DNA of 44,640 nt, taken from NCBI GenBank assembly GCA_002409525.1, contig DHNM01000040.1, positions 52,447 to 97,086 on the forward strand. Direction: 5' to 3'. The notes beneath the pieces are model-generated. The model saw nothing but the letters and a program-made list of their open reading frames with translations, searched no databases and was not told the DNA's origin. Both the position numbers and the translations under genes were made by a program. Position 1 is the stretch's first letter, and every line of letters begins with the position of its first letter. Shown in pieces: positions 8,187-16,871 of the stretch. Origin of the DNA: Eubacterium sp. UBA5416 (GTDB lineage: Bacteria > Bacillota > Clostridia > Lachnospirales > Lachnospiraceae).

Positions 8187-9686
8187 TTATTTGTCCTTCT
8201 CCCATCCCAGTGACCGATTCACCGCTTTGTGCCATTCACTGATCAATTTTTCACGTCTGTCTTCTTCCATATCCGGTGAGAATTCACAGGCCGGTCTGCA
8301 GTTTTTCTTAATGTCTCCGAGATCATCCCAGTATCCGACTGCCAGCCCGGCAAGATAAGCTGCACCAAGTGCTGTTGTCTCGATCACTGCCGGTCTCTCC
8401 ACCGGCTTATTCAATACATCTGACTGGAACTGCATCAGGAAATTGTTGGTCGATGCACCACCGTCTACTTTTAGTTTCTGTAGTACAATCCCTGAATCTT
8501 TCTGCATTGCCTGCAGTACATCACAGGTCTGATATGCCATAGACTCAAGGGCTGCGCGGATCAGATGTTCCTTTTTAGCACCACGGGTAAGTCCGACAAT
8601 CGTTCCTCTTGCATAGGAATCCCAGTATGGAGCGCCAAGTCCCACGAAGGCCGGGACAAGGTAAACACCATTTGTGTCATCAACTGCCGTGGCATATCGC
8701 TCCGAGTCCGCTGCTGTAGGTATCATCCTCAGTTCATCGCGCAGCCACTGAATCACAGCACCTCCGACAAAGATACTTCCCTCAAGCGCATATCTGTGTT
8801 TTCCGTCATGACTTGCCACCATTGTGGTGAGAAGTCCATACTCTGAGACTACCGGAGCTGTCCCTGTATTCATGAGCAGAAAGCATCCCGTTCCATATGT
8901 ATTTTTTGCCATTCCTTTTTCACAGCATAACTGACCGAATAAAGCTGCCTGCTGATCCCCGGCATCCCCTGCGATCGGTATTGGTACGCCGAGGATTATC
9001 TCATCCGTCTCACCATATACTTCGCTTGATGACTTCACTTCCGGCAGCATCGAGGCGGGTATATTGAATTCCTTTAACAGATCCTCATCCCATTTTAATT
9101 CATGAATATTGTAGAGCATGGTCCTAGAGGCATTTGTCTCATCCGTAACATGAACACGCCCTTTTGTCAGATTCCAAATCAGCCAGGTATCAATCGTACC
9201 AAACAGCAGCTCCCCGGCTTCTGCCTGATCTCTCGCTGCCGGTACATTTTCAAGGATCCATCGGATCTTGGTTGCAGAGAAATAAGCGTCCAGTATCAAA
9301 CCAGTCTTCTCTTTGATCACTTTGTCGTAACCTTTTTCTTTTAGCTCATCACAATAGCCGGCCGTTCTTCTGCACTGCCAGACGATGGCATTATATACCG
9401 GAAGTCCTGTTCTCTTGTTCCAGACAACCGTTGTCTCTCTCTGACTGGTGATTCCAATCGCGGCAATGTCAGTTGCATCCAGTCCCGCAGTCGCCAGCGC
9501 TTCTCCCGTGACACCGATCTGAGAGCCCCAGATCTCCATAGGATTATGCTCCACCCATCCGCCATGCGGATAAATCTGTTCAAATTCTTTCTGAGATGAC
9601 GCGACAATCTCACCCTTTCGGTTAAAGATGATACACCTTGAGCTGGTCGTTCCCTGATCCAATGCAATGATATACTTTTTCTCCAT
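8187..9686 (-). CDS. glpK: Glycerol kinase
   Basis: The enzyme phosphorylates glycerol with ATP to sn-glycerol-3-phosphate. The 499-residue length is standard. The FGGY kinase N-terminal motif ALDQGTTSSR, the segment PHGGWVEHNP, and the C-terminal ATP-site motif KVDGGASTNNFLMQFQ are present. The ATG at 9686 is preferred over an in-frame ATG four codons earlier, because GGAGG sits five bases upstream. It stands alone between the gcv operon and a divergent XRE gene, with no glpF facilitator next to it. It belongs functionally with the glpA/glpP/glycerophosphodiesterase group at 20-25 kb. I could not identify a convincing promoter. Confidence 0.96.
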   Translation of the reverse strand: MEKKYIIALDQGTTSSRCIIFNRKGEIVASSQKEFEQIYPHGGWVEHNPMEIWGSQIGVTGEALATAGLDATDIAAIGITSQRETTVVWNKRTGLPVYNAIVWQCRRTAGYCDELKEKGYDKVIKEKTGLILDAYFSATKIRWILENVPAARDQAEAGELLFGTIDTWLIWNLTKGRVHVTDETNASRTMLYNIHELKWDEDLLKEFNIPASMLPEVKSSSEVYGETDEIILGVPIPIAGDAGDQQAALFGQLCCEKGMAKNTYGTGCFLLMNTGTAPVVSEYGLLTTMVASHDGKHRYALEGSIFVGGAVIQWLRDELRMIPTAADSERYATAVDDTNGVYLVPAFVGLGAPYWDSYARGTIVGLTRGAKKEHLIRAALESMAYQTCDVLQAMQKDSGIVLQKLKVDGGASTNNFLMQFQSDVLNKPVERPAVIETTALGAAYLAGLAVGYWDDLGDIKKNCRPACEFSPDMEEDRREKLISEWHKAVNRSLGWEKDK

Positions 9687-9791
9687 TACTGCCTCCATTA
9701 TTTATTACTTTTCATTACTTTCTTCCTGCATACTACTTTATCATGTTTGTTAATATTCTTCCATACCCCAAAAGATAATTCCAGGAAAGTA

Positions 9792-9858
9792 TGTAAAAAG
9801 TATTTGACATTATTAGCGGACAGTGGTAAGGTATAGATGTAAAATACATTTGACATTT
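9792..9858 (+). promoter_or_regulatory. Promoter with duplicated upstream repeat of the XRE gene
   Basis: Two near-identical 20-21-base units, TGTAAAAAGTATTTGACATT (from 9792) and TGTAAAATACATTTGACATT (from 9838), lie 46 bases apart. The first includes a TTGACA box (9804-9809), 17 bases ahead of a weak TAAGGT. The second sits at the expected 5' end of the mRNA, just before AGGAGG (9859-9864). This arrangement fits autoregulation by the downstream repressor, but binding is inferred. Confidence 0.5.
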
Positions 9859-9872
9859 AGGAGGATGATTGA

Positions 9873-10070
9873 ATGGAAAATCAGATTAAAATATATCGTA
9901 AAAATCAGAAACTATCGCAGGAAGAACTTGCCAAGATTTGTGGTGTATCACGTCAGACCATTAATGCCATAGAAAACAATAAATACGATCCAACGCTGTC
10001 TTTGGCCTTTACTCTGGCTTCTGTACTTGACACCACCGTGGATGAATTGTTTAGGAACCAAAATTCATAA
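9873..10070 (+). CDS. Small XRE/Cro-type helix-turn-helix regulator
   Basis: This 65-residue protein is essentially a single DNA-binding domain, with the helix-turn-helix segment LSQEELAKICGVSRQTINAI followed by ENNKYDPTLSLAF and a short C-terminal helix ending VDELF. It belongs to the compact YozG-like regulators. AGGAGG lies eight bases before the ATG. Such genes often precede a small membrane protein gene; here the next gene is instead a broken methyltransferase fragment. The duplicated sequence upstream suggests that it controls its own promoter. The target genes are unknown; glpK is divergent from it, but nothing in the sequence links them. Confidence 0.85.
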   Translation: MENQIKIYRKNQKLSQEELAKICGVSRQTINAIENNKYDPTLSLAFTLASVLDTTVDELFRNQNS

Positions 10071-10095
10071 ATCATTAAATTAACAGAGAGGGATA

Positions 10096-10287
10096 ATGAA
10101 AAACTATATTATAGATAGTTATGAGAATTATCGAGAGGAAGACAGATTAACGACCAACAATGCCAGAAAGATTCTATACACCTCCAATTCCAAATTTGTC
10201 TATAGGCTTTCATGTATACTACAATACAAATTTATAATAAACAGCCTTCTTTGTCAACAGCAATCACTTACAATAGCATATAAATAA
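10096..10287 (+). pseudogene. Truncated SAM-dependent methyltransferase remnant
   Basis: A GAGAGGG ribosome site precedes an ATG and about 27 codons that resemble the N-terminus of small class I methyltransferases (SYENYREEDRLTTNNARKI). From about 10176 the reading becomes AT-rich and no longer looks like protein, and it ends at 10287 after 63 codons. The glycine-rich SAM motif that should follow is absent. The simplest view is a deletion that left only the 5' end of the gene. It lies 25 bases after the XRE gene, so the two may once have been an operon. The family match is from memory and moderate. Confidence 0.5.
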
Positions 10288-10319
10288 GTCAGAACCCTAT
10301 GTTTCATGGATTCTGACTT
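10286..10319. terminator. Bidirectional stem-loop between convergent units
   Basis: Arms AAGTCAGAA and TTCTGACTT enclose a 16-base loop. It lies between the end of the plus-strand XRE unit and the 3' end of deoR. The T tails are short on both strands, so efficiency is uncertain. Confidence 0.6.
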
Positions 10320-10331
10320 AATTCTGCTTTT

Positions 10332-11081
10332 CTACTTCACTTGTATAACCTTTGTCCCGGCATCTTGTAAATTCTGCCGTTCTTCTTTTGAGAACTTATA
10401 ATCCGTAACGATGTGGTCATACTCTTCCAGTGAATTCACATAAGTGAGTGCAGTTTTCTTGAATTTTGACAGATCCGAAACCAGAAATGAATTCTGAGTT
10501 TTTTTGAGTGCAATTCGTTTTAAAAATGCCTTATCCGTTGTCGGTGTCATCACATTTAAATGTTCATCGACCGCTGCCGTTCCAAAAAATCCCACATTAA
10601 ATCTCATCTGCTCCAGCATCTGGGTCGCATAGTATCCATAGATACTTCCGGTACTCTTCTGTACTTTTCCGCCACAGATAATCAGCTCGACATCACTGTT
10701 CATCAGACGTTTGATAATTTCAATATCATTTGTCACAACCGTGATATCCGGCACTTTTGAAATCTGATCCGCAATCTGATAAGTTGTAGTGCCCGCATCC
10801 AGAAAAACGACATCCGATTCCTTCACGTATTTGCTGCATTCCAGCGCAATCTGCAGTTTTATTTCCTTGTTATAAATGCGTTTATCGGCATACAGCACTT
10901 CATGTTTTGATACCGCACCGCCATGACACCGGTTTATTGCACCACATACATCCAGCTTTTCAAGATCCCTCCGTATAGTCATGGAACTGACATGCAGCTC
11001 ATCGGCAAGTTCACTTGCCTGCACACTTCCCCGTTTTTCTATGATACGCAGGATCTTTTCCTGCCGCTCCGCCATCAACAT
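10332..11081 (-). CDS. DeoR-family transcriptional regulator
   Basis: This is a 249-residue repressor of sugar or sugar-acid genes. The N-terminal winged helix (residues about 8-60) carries the family signature SSMTIRRDLEKL. The C-terminal part is a DeoRC phosphosugar sensor with the segment VFLDAGTTTYQIA. The ATG at 11081 has GGAGG ten bases upstream, which fits better than the ATG two codons later. It is the last gene of the pdxA2-dtnK-permease unit, 35 bases after the permease, so it probably represses this operon and responds to a phosphorylated intermediate, perhaps dihydroxyacetone phosphate or a 4-phospho sugar acid. Direct repeats at 14855-14890 are candidate operators. Confidence 0.92.
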   Translation of the reverse strand: MLMAERQEKILRIIEKRGSVQASELADELHVSSMTIRRDLEKLDVCGAINRCHGGAVSKHEVLYADKRIYNKEIKLQIALECSKYVKESDVVFLDAGTTTYQIADQISKVPDITVVTNDIEIIKRLMNSDVELIICGGKVQKSTGSIYGYYATQMLEQMRFNVGFFGTAAVDEHLNVMTPTTDKAFLKRIALKKTQNSFLVSDLSKFKKTALTYVNSLEEYDHIVTDYKFSKEERQNLQDAGTKVIQVK

Positions 11082-11116
11082 AACAGCCGTTCCTCCAAAC
11101 TAATTCATCATAAACA

Positions 11117-12484
11117 TCAGCCCCAGATGGCATTTAATATTAAAAGCGCAATTAAAGATGTCACACAACAGAGCGTTGATGTCACACTCCAGACTTTCAT
11201 CTGCTCTTTTGTATCTTTGATCCCTATCGTTTCATTGATCACCCAGAAGTAAGAGTCATTGAAATAAGAGAAAAAGATCGCTCCCGAACAAGCCGCAAGG
11301 CCGGCAAATACCGGATCCAGATTGAGTGCCGCAAGCATCGGTGATACAACAGAGGCAGCTGTCATCATCGCGACAGATCCGGATCCCTGAATGACACGAA
11401 GTAAAAGAGCAATCAGGAAAGGAAGTAAAATTGCCGGAATTCCAGTCTTTGCAATAGCGGCAGCGATAAAATCGCCAAGTCCACTCAACTGTATGATCTT
11501 TCCCAGAACACCGCCTCCACCGACCAGAAGCATCAGCTTTCCGGAAGCCTTTAACCCTTCTTCCATGGTCCCCAGTGTCTGTTCTTTTGTCATGTTTCCT
11601 GTCAGAGCGAAAATCGCTATGAACAGTCCAATGCCCAGTGCTATGATCGGAGATCCGATAAATTCACTGATCTCTCCTAAAGTTCCCTTTAGCACACCGG
11701 TTGTAGTCAGAATATTATTGATCAGGATCAGCAGAATCGGAACTACAATCGGTGCAAAAGAGCGAAGAGCTGACGGCAGTGTCTCATCTTTTTCGGCTTC
11801 CTCGCCTGATGTCATTTCCAGCTGCTTCTCCGGACGAATCCAGGTATCGTCTTTACCGGGGAGCTGATAAATCTTTTTCCCAAGGTATTTGGCGTAAATG
11901 ATCACAACGATCAGTGAGGGAATTGAAACCAGGGTTCCCATAATCATCATCTTCCCGATGGATGCATTCAGGATTCCCGCAACACCGATCGGACCGGCCG
12001 CCGGCGGCACCAGGCTGTGGCTCAGAACAAGTCCTCCGGCCAGCGCGATACCGAGGGTGACAACAGACTTCTTTGTCTTTTTCGAAAGTCCTTTCACCAG
12101 AGGTGCGAGAATAATAAATCCCGAGGTACAAAAAATCGACAGTGAGGTAATAAATCCCACGATTCCCATCGCTTCTGTCTCTTTATTCTTTCCCAGCAGT
12201 TTCAACAGCGAATTCGCCATCGTCGTTGTAGCTTTGGAATCCTCGAGCAGCTTCCCAAGCATTACGCCGAATCCAATGATAATTCCGATACTGCCAAGCG
12301 TACCGCCGAAGCCTTCCGGAATCGCATTCACGATGTCCGAAAGGTCCATGCCGCCAATCACACCGATCACAACAGCACTGGTAATCAGGGCAAGGAAAAC
12401 GTGAATCTTTGTCTTTGTTATCATATAGATCAGCAAAATCATACCTATGATCAAACCGATCAGCATTTGAATGTTAGAACTCAT
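11117..12484 (-). CDS. GntP-family sugar-acid permease
   Basis: This is an integral membrane symporter of 455 residues with about a dozen hydrophobic segments. The family pattern is visible: an N-terminal helix pair, the motif GFGGTLGSIGIIIGFGVMLG, the SHSLVPPAAGPIG loop, and a C-terminal VIQGSGSVAMMTAASVV segment. GntP proteins carry gluconate and related hydroxy acids in by proton symport. Encoded 18 bases after the four-carbon acid kinase, it most likely imports the operon's substrate, threonate or erythronate. The ribosome site is AGGGAGG three bases before the ATG. Substrate is inferred from context. Confidence 0.92.
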   Translation of the reverse strand: MSSNIQMLIGLIIGMILLIYMITKTKIHVFLALITSAVVIGVIGGMDLSDIVNAIPEGFGGTLGSIGIIIGFGVMLGKLLEDSKATTTMANSLLKLLGKNKETEAMGIVGFITSLSIFCTSGFIILAPLVKGLSKKTKKSVVTLGIALAGGLVLSHSLVPPAAGPIGVAGILNASIGKMMIMGTLVSIPSLIVVIIYAKYLGKKIYQLPGKDDTWIRPEKQLEMTSGEEAEKDETLPSALRSFAPIVVPILLILINNILTTTGVLKGTLGEISEFIGSPIIALGIGLFIAIFALTGNMTKEQTLGTMEEGLKASGKLMLLVGGGGVLGKIIQLSGLGDFIAAAIAKTGIPAILLPFLIALLLRVIQGSGSVAMMTAASVVSPMLAALNLDPVFAGLAACSGAIFFSYFNDSYFWVINETIGIKDTKEQMKVWSVTSTLCCVTSLIALLILNAIWG

Positions 12485-12502
12485 AATCCTCCCTTTTCAT
12501 CG

Positions 12503-13807
12503 TCAGATAACATCCTGCAGATAATCGACGCAGGTAATCAACGTACTCTCATCCCCTACCAGGCCGCCTTTCGTGATCATATGTGTGCGGTTCAGATCTT
12601 TATCAATAATTTCACTGTAGATGGCGAGGGGAATTACTTCATCTTTGACATCAAAACCGATTGCCCTGATCCGCTCACAGTATGCAGCGGAAATATCGCC
12701 GCCGGTCAGATACACACCGCCAATCTCATCCTGTAACTGATCTTTAATTTCTTCGGTAATCTCAGCCATGGCGGTTGCGATATATACCGCACATTCGCTT
12801 TTGGTCTTTCCTTTTAATTCTTCTATTTTTGAGAAATCAAGTACGTCCGAATCCTCCATAGCCGTCACGACAGCCAGAACATCGGCCTTGTCCTTATTCT
12901 CTACAACACCCTGTATCACCCGGCTGATTTCTTTCTTTCTCTCAGATTCTTTAAAGAAAGCAAGCGGATTTACTTTGATAATATATGGGGCCCTCTGATT
13001 TTGCAGCTCCTTAATCTGTTTTCTCGTGAGAGCCGAAGCACTTCCGATCGAGCAGAGAATCTTTTTATTCTTATTTATGATTTCTTTTCCCTGCAGCTGA
13101 TCATTTGCATATAATTCATGAATCACGCTTCCGCTGAACGGACCCGGATCAACCGATGTAAATTTGAGTTTTGAGTCAATGCATCCCTTGGCAATTTCCC
13201 GGATATCCTCATCCGTACGGGCATCCACAACAATCACCCGGCAGTCTTTAGACTGTTTTTGAACTTCTTTTTTAATCTCCCCGCGGCCCTGCATAACCGT
13301 CCCGAGAGAAATGTATCCAATCCTATGTTTACTCTGCATTTTTACAACATCCGTAACCCTGGAGACTGTTACCGGTGAGATAGGATCTCTTGAGACCTCC
13401 GTCATTTCCAGCGGAACATGGTTTACCATCAGATAATCGCCGACGACAGTTCTGCCCGAACCGGGAAATGCAGCGACCACAATTGCATAAGTGTCCTCTC
13501 CCAATTCTTCCAGAATCGCATCAATTTCAGAACCCACATTTCCCCGAAGTGTGGAATCGATTCGTTTACTGAAGAACCTGCAGTCCATAGTTTTTAATCG
13601 TGCAGCTGCTGCCCGTACTGCCTTGCAGGCTTTTTTCTGCTCCATGCCGCGGCTTTCCGTGCTCGTACTCAATACATCATATCCGTCGAACCTGTCGATA
13701 TAATCCAGATTCAGGACAGTTCCCACCGTAAATCCATCCTGTGCTATGATGGCACCCGTGTCATTTGCCCCGGTAAGGTCATCTGCTACAATAGCTGCTT
13801 TTAACAT
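12503..13807 (-). CDS. dtnK: Four-carbon acid sugar kinase (DUF1537 family)
   Basis: This is an ATP-dependent kinase of 434 residues. The N-terminal substrate domain begins with the diagnostic IVADDLTGANDTGA motif and has FSKRIDSTLRGNVG; the C-terminal nucleotide domain includes GGVYLTGGDISAAYCE. Characterised relatives phosphorylate D-threonate, L-threonate, D-erythronate or 3-oxo tetronates at C4. Here it is paired with pdxA2 and a GntP permease, with no DenD/LtnD-type dehydrogenase. That matches the published DtnK-PdxA2 route, in which D-threonate 4-phosphate is oxidised and decarboxylated to dihydroxyacetone phosphate. Family certain, exact substrate inferred. Confidence 0.88.
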   Translation of the reverse strand: MLKAAIVADDLTGANDTGAIIAQDGFTVGTVLNLDYIDRFDGYDVLSTSTESRGMEQKKACKAVRAAAARLKTMDCRFFSKRIDSTLRGNVGSEIDAILEELGEDTYAIVVAAFPGSGRTVVGDYLMVNHVPLEMTEVSRDPISPVTVSRVTDVVKMQSKHRIGYISLGTVMQGRGEIKKEVQKQSKDCRVIVVDARTDEDIREIAKGCIDSKLKFTSVDPGPFSGSVIHELYANDQLQGKEIINKNKKILCSIGSASALTRKQIKELQNQRAPYIIKVNPLAFFKESERKKEISRVIQGVVENKDKADVLAVVTAMEDSDVLDFSKIEELKGKTKSECAVYIATAMAEITEEIKDQLQDEIGGVYLTGGDISAAYCERIRAIGFDVKDEVIPLAIYSEIIDKDLNRTHMITKGGLVGDESTLITCVDYLQDVI

Positions 13808-13836
13808 AAAAAATCCCCTTCCTTATGTTGTCGAAT

Positions 13837-14829
13837 TTATCTGAAGTTTGGGCAGTATTTTACTGCCAGAAGAATTGCCTCTTTCATACTCACGGCACTT
13901 GCTTTTCCGGTTCCCGCTATGTCAAATGCTGTTCCGTGATCCACGGAGGTACGAAGAATCGGCATTCCGCCTGTGATTGCAATTGTCTTCTCAAAATCAA
14001 GGGTCTTTGTCGCGATATGTCCCTGATCATGATACAGAGAAAGCACGCTGTTATATCGCCCCTGCAGTGCCTGATGGAATACTGAGTCAGCTCCTATCGG
14101 CCCCGCGACATCATATCCCTCCTTCTTAAGCTGCTCAACAGCAGGATAGATTTCCTCTTCTTCATTTCCAAAGAGTCCATGCTCACCACAATGTGGATTT
14201 AGTCCGGCGATCGCCATCGTTCCTTCTCTGACACCGAGGCGTTTTAACATATCTGTGCATCTGTGTACATAATCAATAATTCTGTCCTTTTTCACCATGT
14301 CACATGCTTCACGCAGCGAGACATGTCTGCTCAGGAAAAATACACGCATCCCATGAACCTCGAACATGGTAAGCGGATCCTCGGTATTGGTCAGTGCGCC
14401 AAAGATTTCTGTATGACCGATATATGGAATTTCTGCCGCCCTCAGTGCCTCTTTATTGATCGGAGTTGTCGATACGGCTGCAACCTTTCGATCCATCGCA
14501 AGTTCAATGCTCTTTTTAATGTAGTCAAATGCTGCCTGTCCGCACATAGCGGAAACTTTCCCGTATTCGAACTGACTTTTATCGACATTATCAAGATCAA
14601 TCAGATTCAAGACATCCTGATCGTATTTCCCCTGATCAGGCTCTTCGATAACATGAATCCTCAAAGGTGCCTGCAGAATTTCGATTGCATTCTCCATTAT
14701 ACCTTTGTCACCGATCACTACAACTTTTGCCGATTCGAAGACCTTCGAATCAAGGAGAGACTTTACCACAATTTCGGGCCCGACTCCGGCAGGATCGCCA
14801 ATCGGGACCGCAATATAATTTCTGTCCAT
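13837..14829 (-). CDS. pdxA2: PdxA-family 4-phospho-sugar-acid dehydrogenase
   Basis: This 330-residue NAD-dependent dehydrogenase belongs to the 4-hydroxythreonine-4-phosphate dehydrogenase family. The PIGDPAGVGPEI start, the segment YIGHTEIFGALT, and the metal histidines His169, His213 (NPHCGEHG) and His267 (YHDQGH) are present. Its position first in an operon with the DUF1537 kinase argues for the catabolic PdxA2 role (4-phospho-D-threonate to dihydroxyacetone phosphate plus carbon dioxide) rather than vitamin B6 synthesis. AGAGG precedes the ATG. A promoter and direct repeats lie directly upstream. Confidence 0.88.
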   Translation of the reverse strand: MDRNYIAVPIGDPAGVGPEIVVKSLLDSKVFESAKVVVIGDKGIMENAIEILQAPLRIHVIEEPDQGKYDQDVLNLIDLDNVDKSQFEYGKVSAMCGQAAFDYIKKSIELAMDRKVAAVSTTPINKEALRAAEIPYIGHTEIFGALTNTEDPLTMFEVHGMRVFFLSRHVSLREACDMVKKDRIIDYVHRCTDMLKRLGVREGTMAIAGLNPHCGEHGLFGNEEEEIYPAVEQLKKEGYDVAGPIGADSVFHQALQGRYNSVLSLYHDQGHIATKTLDFEKTIAITGGMPILRTSVDHGTAFDIAGTGKASAVSMKEAILLAVKYCPNFR

Positions 14830-14854
14830 ATCTTTTTTACCTCTTTCTTTCTTA

Positions 14855-14917
14855 ATGTTTGAAAATGTTAATATGTTCGTTTGTGTTCATTATGGCCTCT
14901 GATATCCATCATGTCAA
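14855..14917 (-). promoter_or_regulatory. Promoter and repeated operator of the pdxA2 operon
   Basis: The minus strand has TTGACA (14917-14912) and CATAAT (14894-14889) with a 17-base spacer, so transcription starts near 14882. Downstream of the -10 box the plus strand shows four phased octamers, ATGTTTGA, ATGTTAAT, ATGTTCGT and GTGTTCAT, starting at 14855, 14865, 14873 and 14883. The TATGTTCGTTT half-site resembles GlpR/DeoR-type operators, which fits repression by the DeoR protein of the operon. The promoter is well supported; the operator is inferred. Confidence 0.65.
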
Positions 14918-15014
14918 TAAATATTAGATAATTAATCATATTTTGTCATTTTATACAAATTTTATGTGCTATTTTTATCACTATTTACAAGTTGCTCTCA
15001 CACCTTCTCCATAG

Positions 15015-15059
15015 AAAAAAGGAAGTGTGCCATTGAGGTTTTTGGCAACACTTCCTTTT
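15015..15059 (-). terminator. Terminator of the sugar ABC-GH43 operon
   Basis: On the minus strand GGAAGTGT-TGCC pairs with GGCA-CACTTCC around an A-rich loop, followed by six T residues. It lies 17 bases past the GH43 stop. Confidence 0.85.
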
Positions 15060-15075
15060 CTTCCTTTTTATGTAG

Positions 15076-15999
15076 TTACGGTGTCAGGCGTACTGAAAGT
15101 TTTTCTCCGTCTATCTTAATTTCATCGATTCTTGCTGTTCTTGCATCCCCGGCTCCATGTTTTCCATAGCCGCGTCCATGGTATACAACATACCATTTTC
15201 CATTATCACAGATAACACTGTTATGGCCGACGCCTTCAACGAAGTCATTTTTCTGCATCAGAGGAGCATATCTATCTGCACTCGGATACTTTTCCCAGTC
15301 CAGTTTTCGAAGATCCGCATCCTCAGCTCCATGAGCTACAGAATATCCGATAAAATATGTAGGATTTTGATAGCTTGCACCGGAGTACATAAGATAATGT
15401 ATTCCGTCATGGTAAAAGTAAAAGGCCCCCTCAATCGTATGCCAGTCCTGCCCTTTCCGGAAACGGTCTTTTTTGAAGATCTCTTCATCAATCGTAGGTA
15501 TAACTACCGGAACCGGCGATTCTTCCATCGTATAAGCGTTTTTCATCTTATCACAGACAATCAGCGTACCCGGACGCTCTGCCTGATAATCATTGATGCT
15601 ATAGAACATATAAAGACCAGAGGATGTATTCACAACATGTGGATCAATGGAGAATGGAGCCACTATATCCTTCTGATAGATAAATTTTCCGCCGGGCTCG
15701 TCAGAGACTGCCACACGCATCGTCTGTTTGTGTTCATTTGACTCTGCCTGATCCATACTCGAATAATACATATAATATTTGCCATTGAGACAGATCACGC
15801 TCGGGGCCCAGACATTTTTCTGGCGGGGCGCCTGCAGACACGTCCCCTTATAGTTCCATCCATGTTCCAGATAATCACTGCTAAAGAGCGAACCTCCGGT
15901 TGTGTACATATAATAACGTTCATCCGCTGCTTTAATCATGTAGGGGTCCGCCTGACTTATATGTGCCAAATCCCCCTTACTTCCTGTGAATAATTCCAT
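15076..15999 (-). CDS. Glycoside hydrolase family 43-like protein
   Basis: This is a 307-residue five-bladed propeller hydrolase, probably an arabinosidase, xylosidase or galactosidase. The three expected catalytic acids are visible: Asp18 in SQADPYMI (base), Asp119 in FSIDPHVV (pKa modulator) and Glu190 in TIEGAFYFY (acid). There is no signal peptide, so it acts in the cytoplasm on imported oligosaccharides. GGAGG lies six bases before the ATG. It follows the second permease by 17 bases, so it is the last gene of the importer operon. Substrate cannot be told from sequence alone. Confidence 0.85.
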   Translation of the reverse strand: MELFTGSKGDLAHISQADPYMIKAADERYYMYTTGGSLFSSDYLEHGWNYKGTCLQAPRQKNVWAPSVICLNGKYYMYYSSMDQAESNEHKQTMRVAVSDEPGGKFIYQKDIVAPFSIDPHVVNTSSGLYMFYSINDYQAERPGTLIVCDKMKNAYTMEESPVPVVIPTIDEEIFKKDRFRKGQDWHTIEGAFYFYHDGIHYLMYSGASYQNPTYFIGYSVAHGAEDADLRKLDWEKYPSADRYAPLMQKNDFVEGVGHNSVICDNGKWYVVYHGRGYGKHGAGDARTARIDEIKIDGEKLSVRLTP

Positions 16000-16016
16000 T
16001 TTCTTCCTCCATACCT

Positions 16017-16871
16017 TTATTTTACAGAACTGTCAATCTGCCCTTCTATGATGTAGCGCTGCAAGAATAAGTATAGCACGATAATAGGCAATAGGCCAAC
16101 TACACAGGTTGCACATGCTTTGGGAAGATCCCCCACACCATTTCCGGTATTAAATGCCTCTTTGATCGTAAGGATAATGGTATGTTTCGTTTTGTCCTGT
16201 AGCAAATACATGGGCATCAGATAATTATTCCAGCTTCCGGTTGCCGACATAATGATTCTTGTCACTGTGACAGCTTTTAACTGTGGCATGATAATCTGGA
16301 AAAAAGTTCTTAAGACTCCTGCCCCGTCAATCATTGCCGCCTCATCCAATGCAACCGGAATTGAAGATACAAAGTTGGCATACATGAACATCGTAGCGGG
16401 AATGCCGCCGGCAGCGGATAAAAGTGCCAGCCCCCAGAGTGTGTTAGCCATGTTAAACTTTACCATGAGTGAATATGTACCTACCAATAATGCAACTCCG
16501 GGAATCATCATAATTCCCATGTTGAGCGTCCGAATCATCTCGGAGAGTCTGTTGCTGCTTCTCACCAGTCCATATGCGCCAAGTGCCGAGACAAGTATCT
16601 CCAGCACAACCGTCTCCACCATAAGGATAACCGTATTGATAAACCCTCTCCATACAGCACTGCTTTTAAAAACCGAGATGTAATTCCCCAGATTCATAAT
16701 TTCAGGAAGCCTGACCTTTGATCCGATATCCTGAATCGTTCGGAACGACAAATTTATCAAAACATAGATTGGCAGCAGGTATATGACCACGAGAAGAATT
16801 GCAACTAGATAATACCACCATTTTGTCTCTTTAAATAATGTACCCTTTGTCTGTACCTTTGTCTTATCCAT
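16017..16871 (-). CDS. Sugar ABC transporter permease (MalG/AraQ type)
   Basis: This is the second inner-membrane subunit of a CUT1-type sugar importer, 284 residues with six predicted helices. The coupling loop that contacts the ATPase is seen as EAAMIDGAGVLRTFFQIIMP. The ATG at 16871 shares one base with the stop of the upstream permease gene and has GGAGG ten bases before it; an in-frame ATG 30 bases earlier lies inside the neighbour and is less likely. No ATPase gene accompanies the operon, so a shared MsmK/UgpC-type ATPase encoded elsewhere is expected. Confidence 0.93.
   Translation of the reverse strand: MDKTKVQTKGTLFKETKWWYYLVAILLVVIYLLPIYVLINLSFRTIQDIGSKVRLPEIMNLGNYISVFKSSAVWRGFINTVILMVETVVLEILVSALGAYGLVRSSNRLSEMIRTLNMGIMMIPGVALLVGTYSLMVKFNMANTLWGLALLSAAGGIPATMFMYANFVSSIPVALDEAAMIDGAGVLRTFFQIIMPQLKAVTVTRIIMSATGSWNNYLMPMYLLQDKTKHTIILTIKEAFNTGNGVGDLPKACATCVVGLLPIIVLYLFLQRYIIEGQIDSSVK

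Noticed and set aside
11898..12404. Plus-strand open frame of 168 codons within the permease gene
   Set aside because: It is antisense to conserved GntP membrane segments; its proline- and isoleucine-rich translation is typical of a shadow frame.
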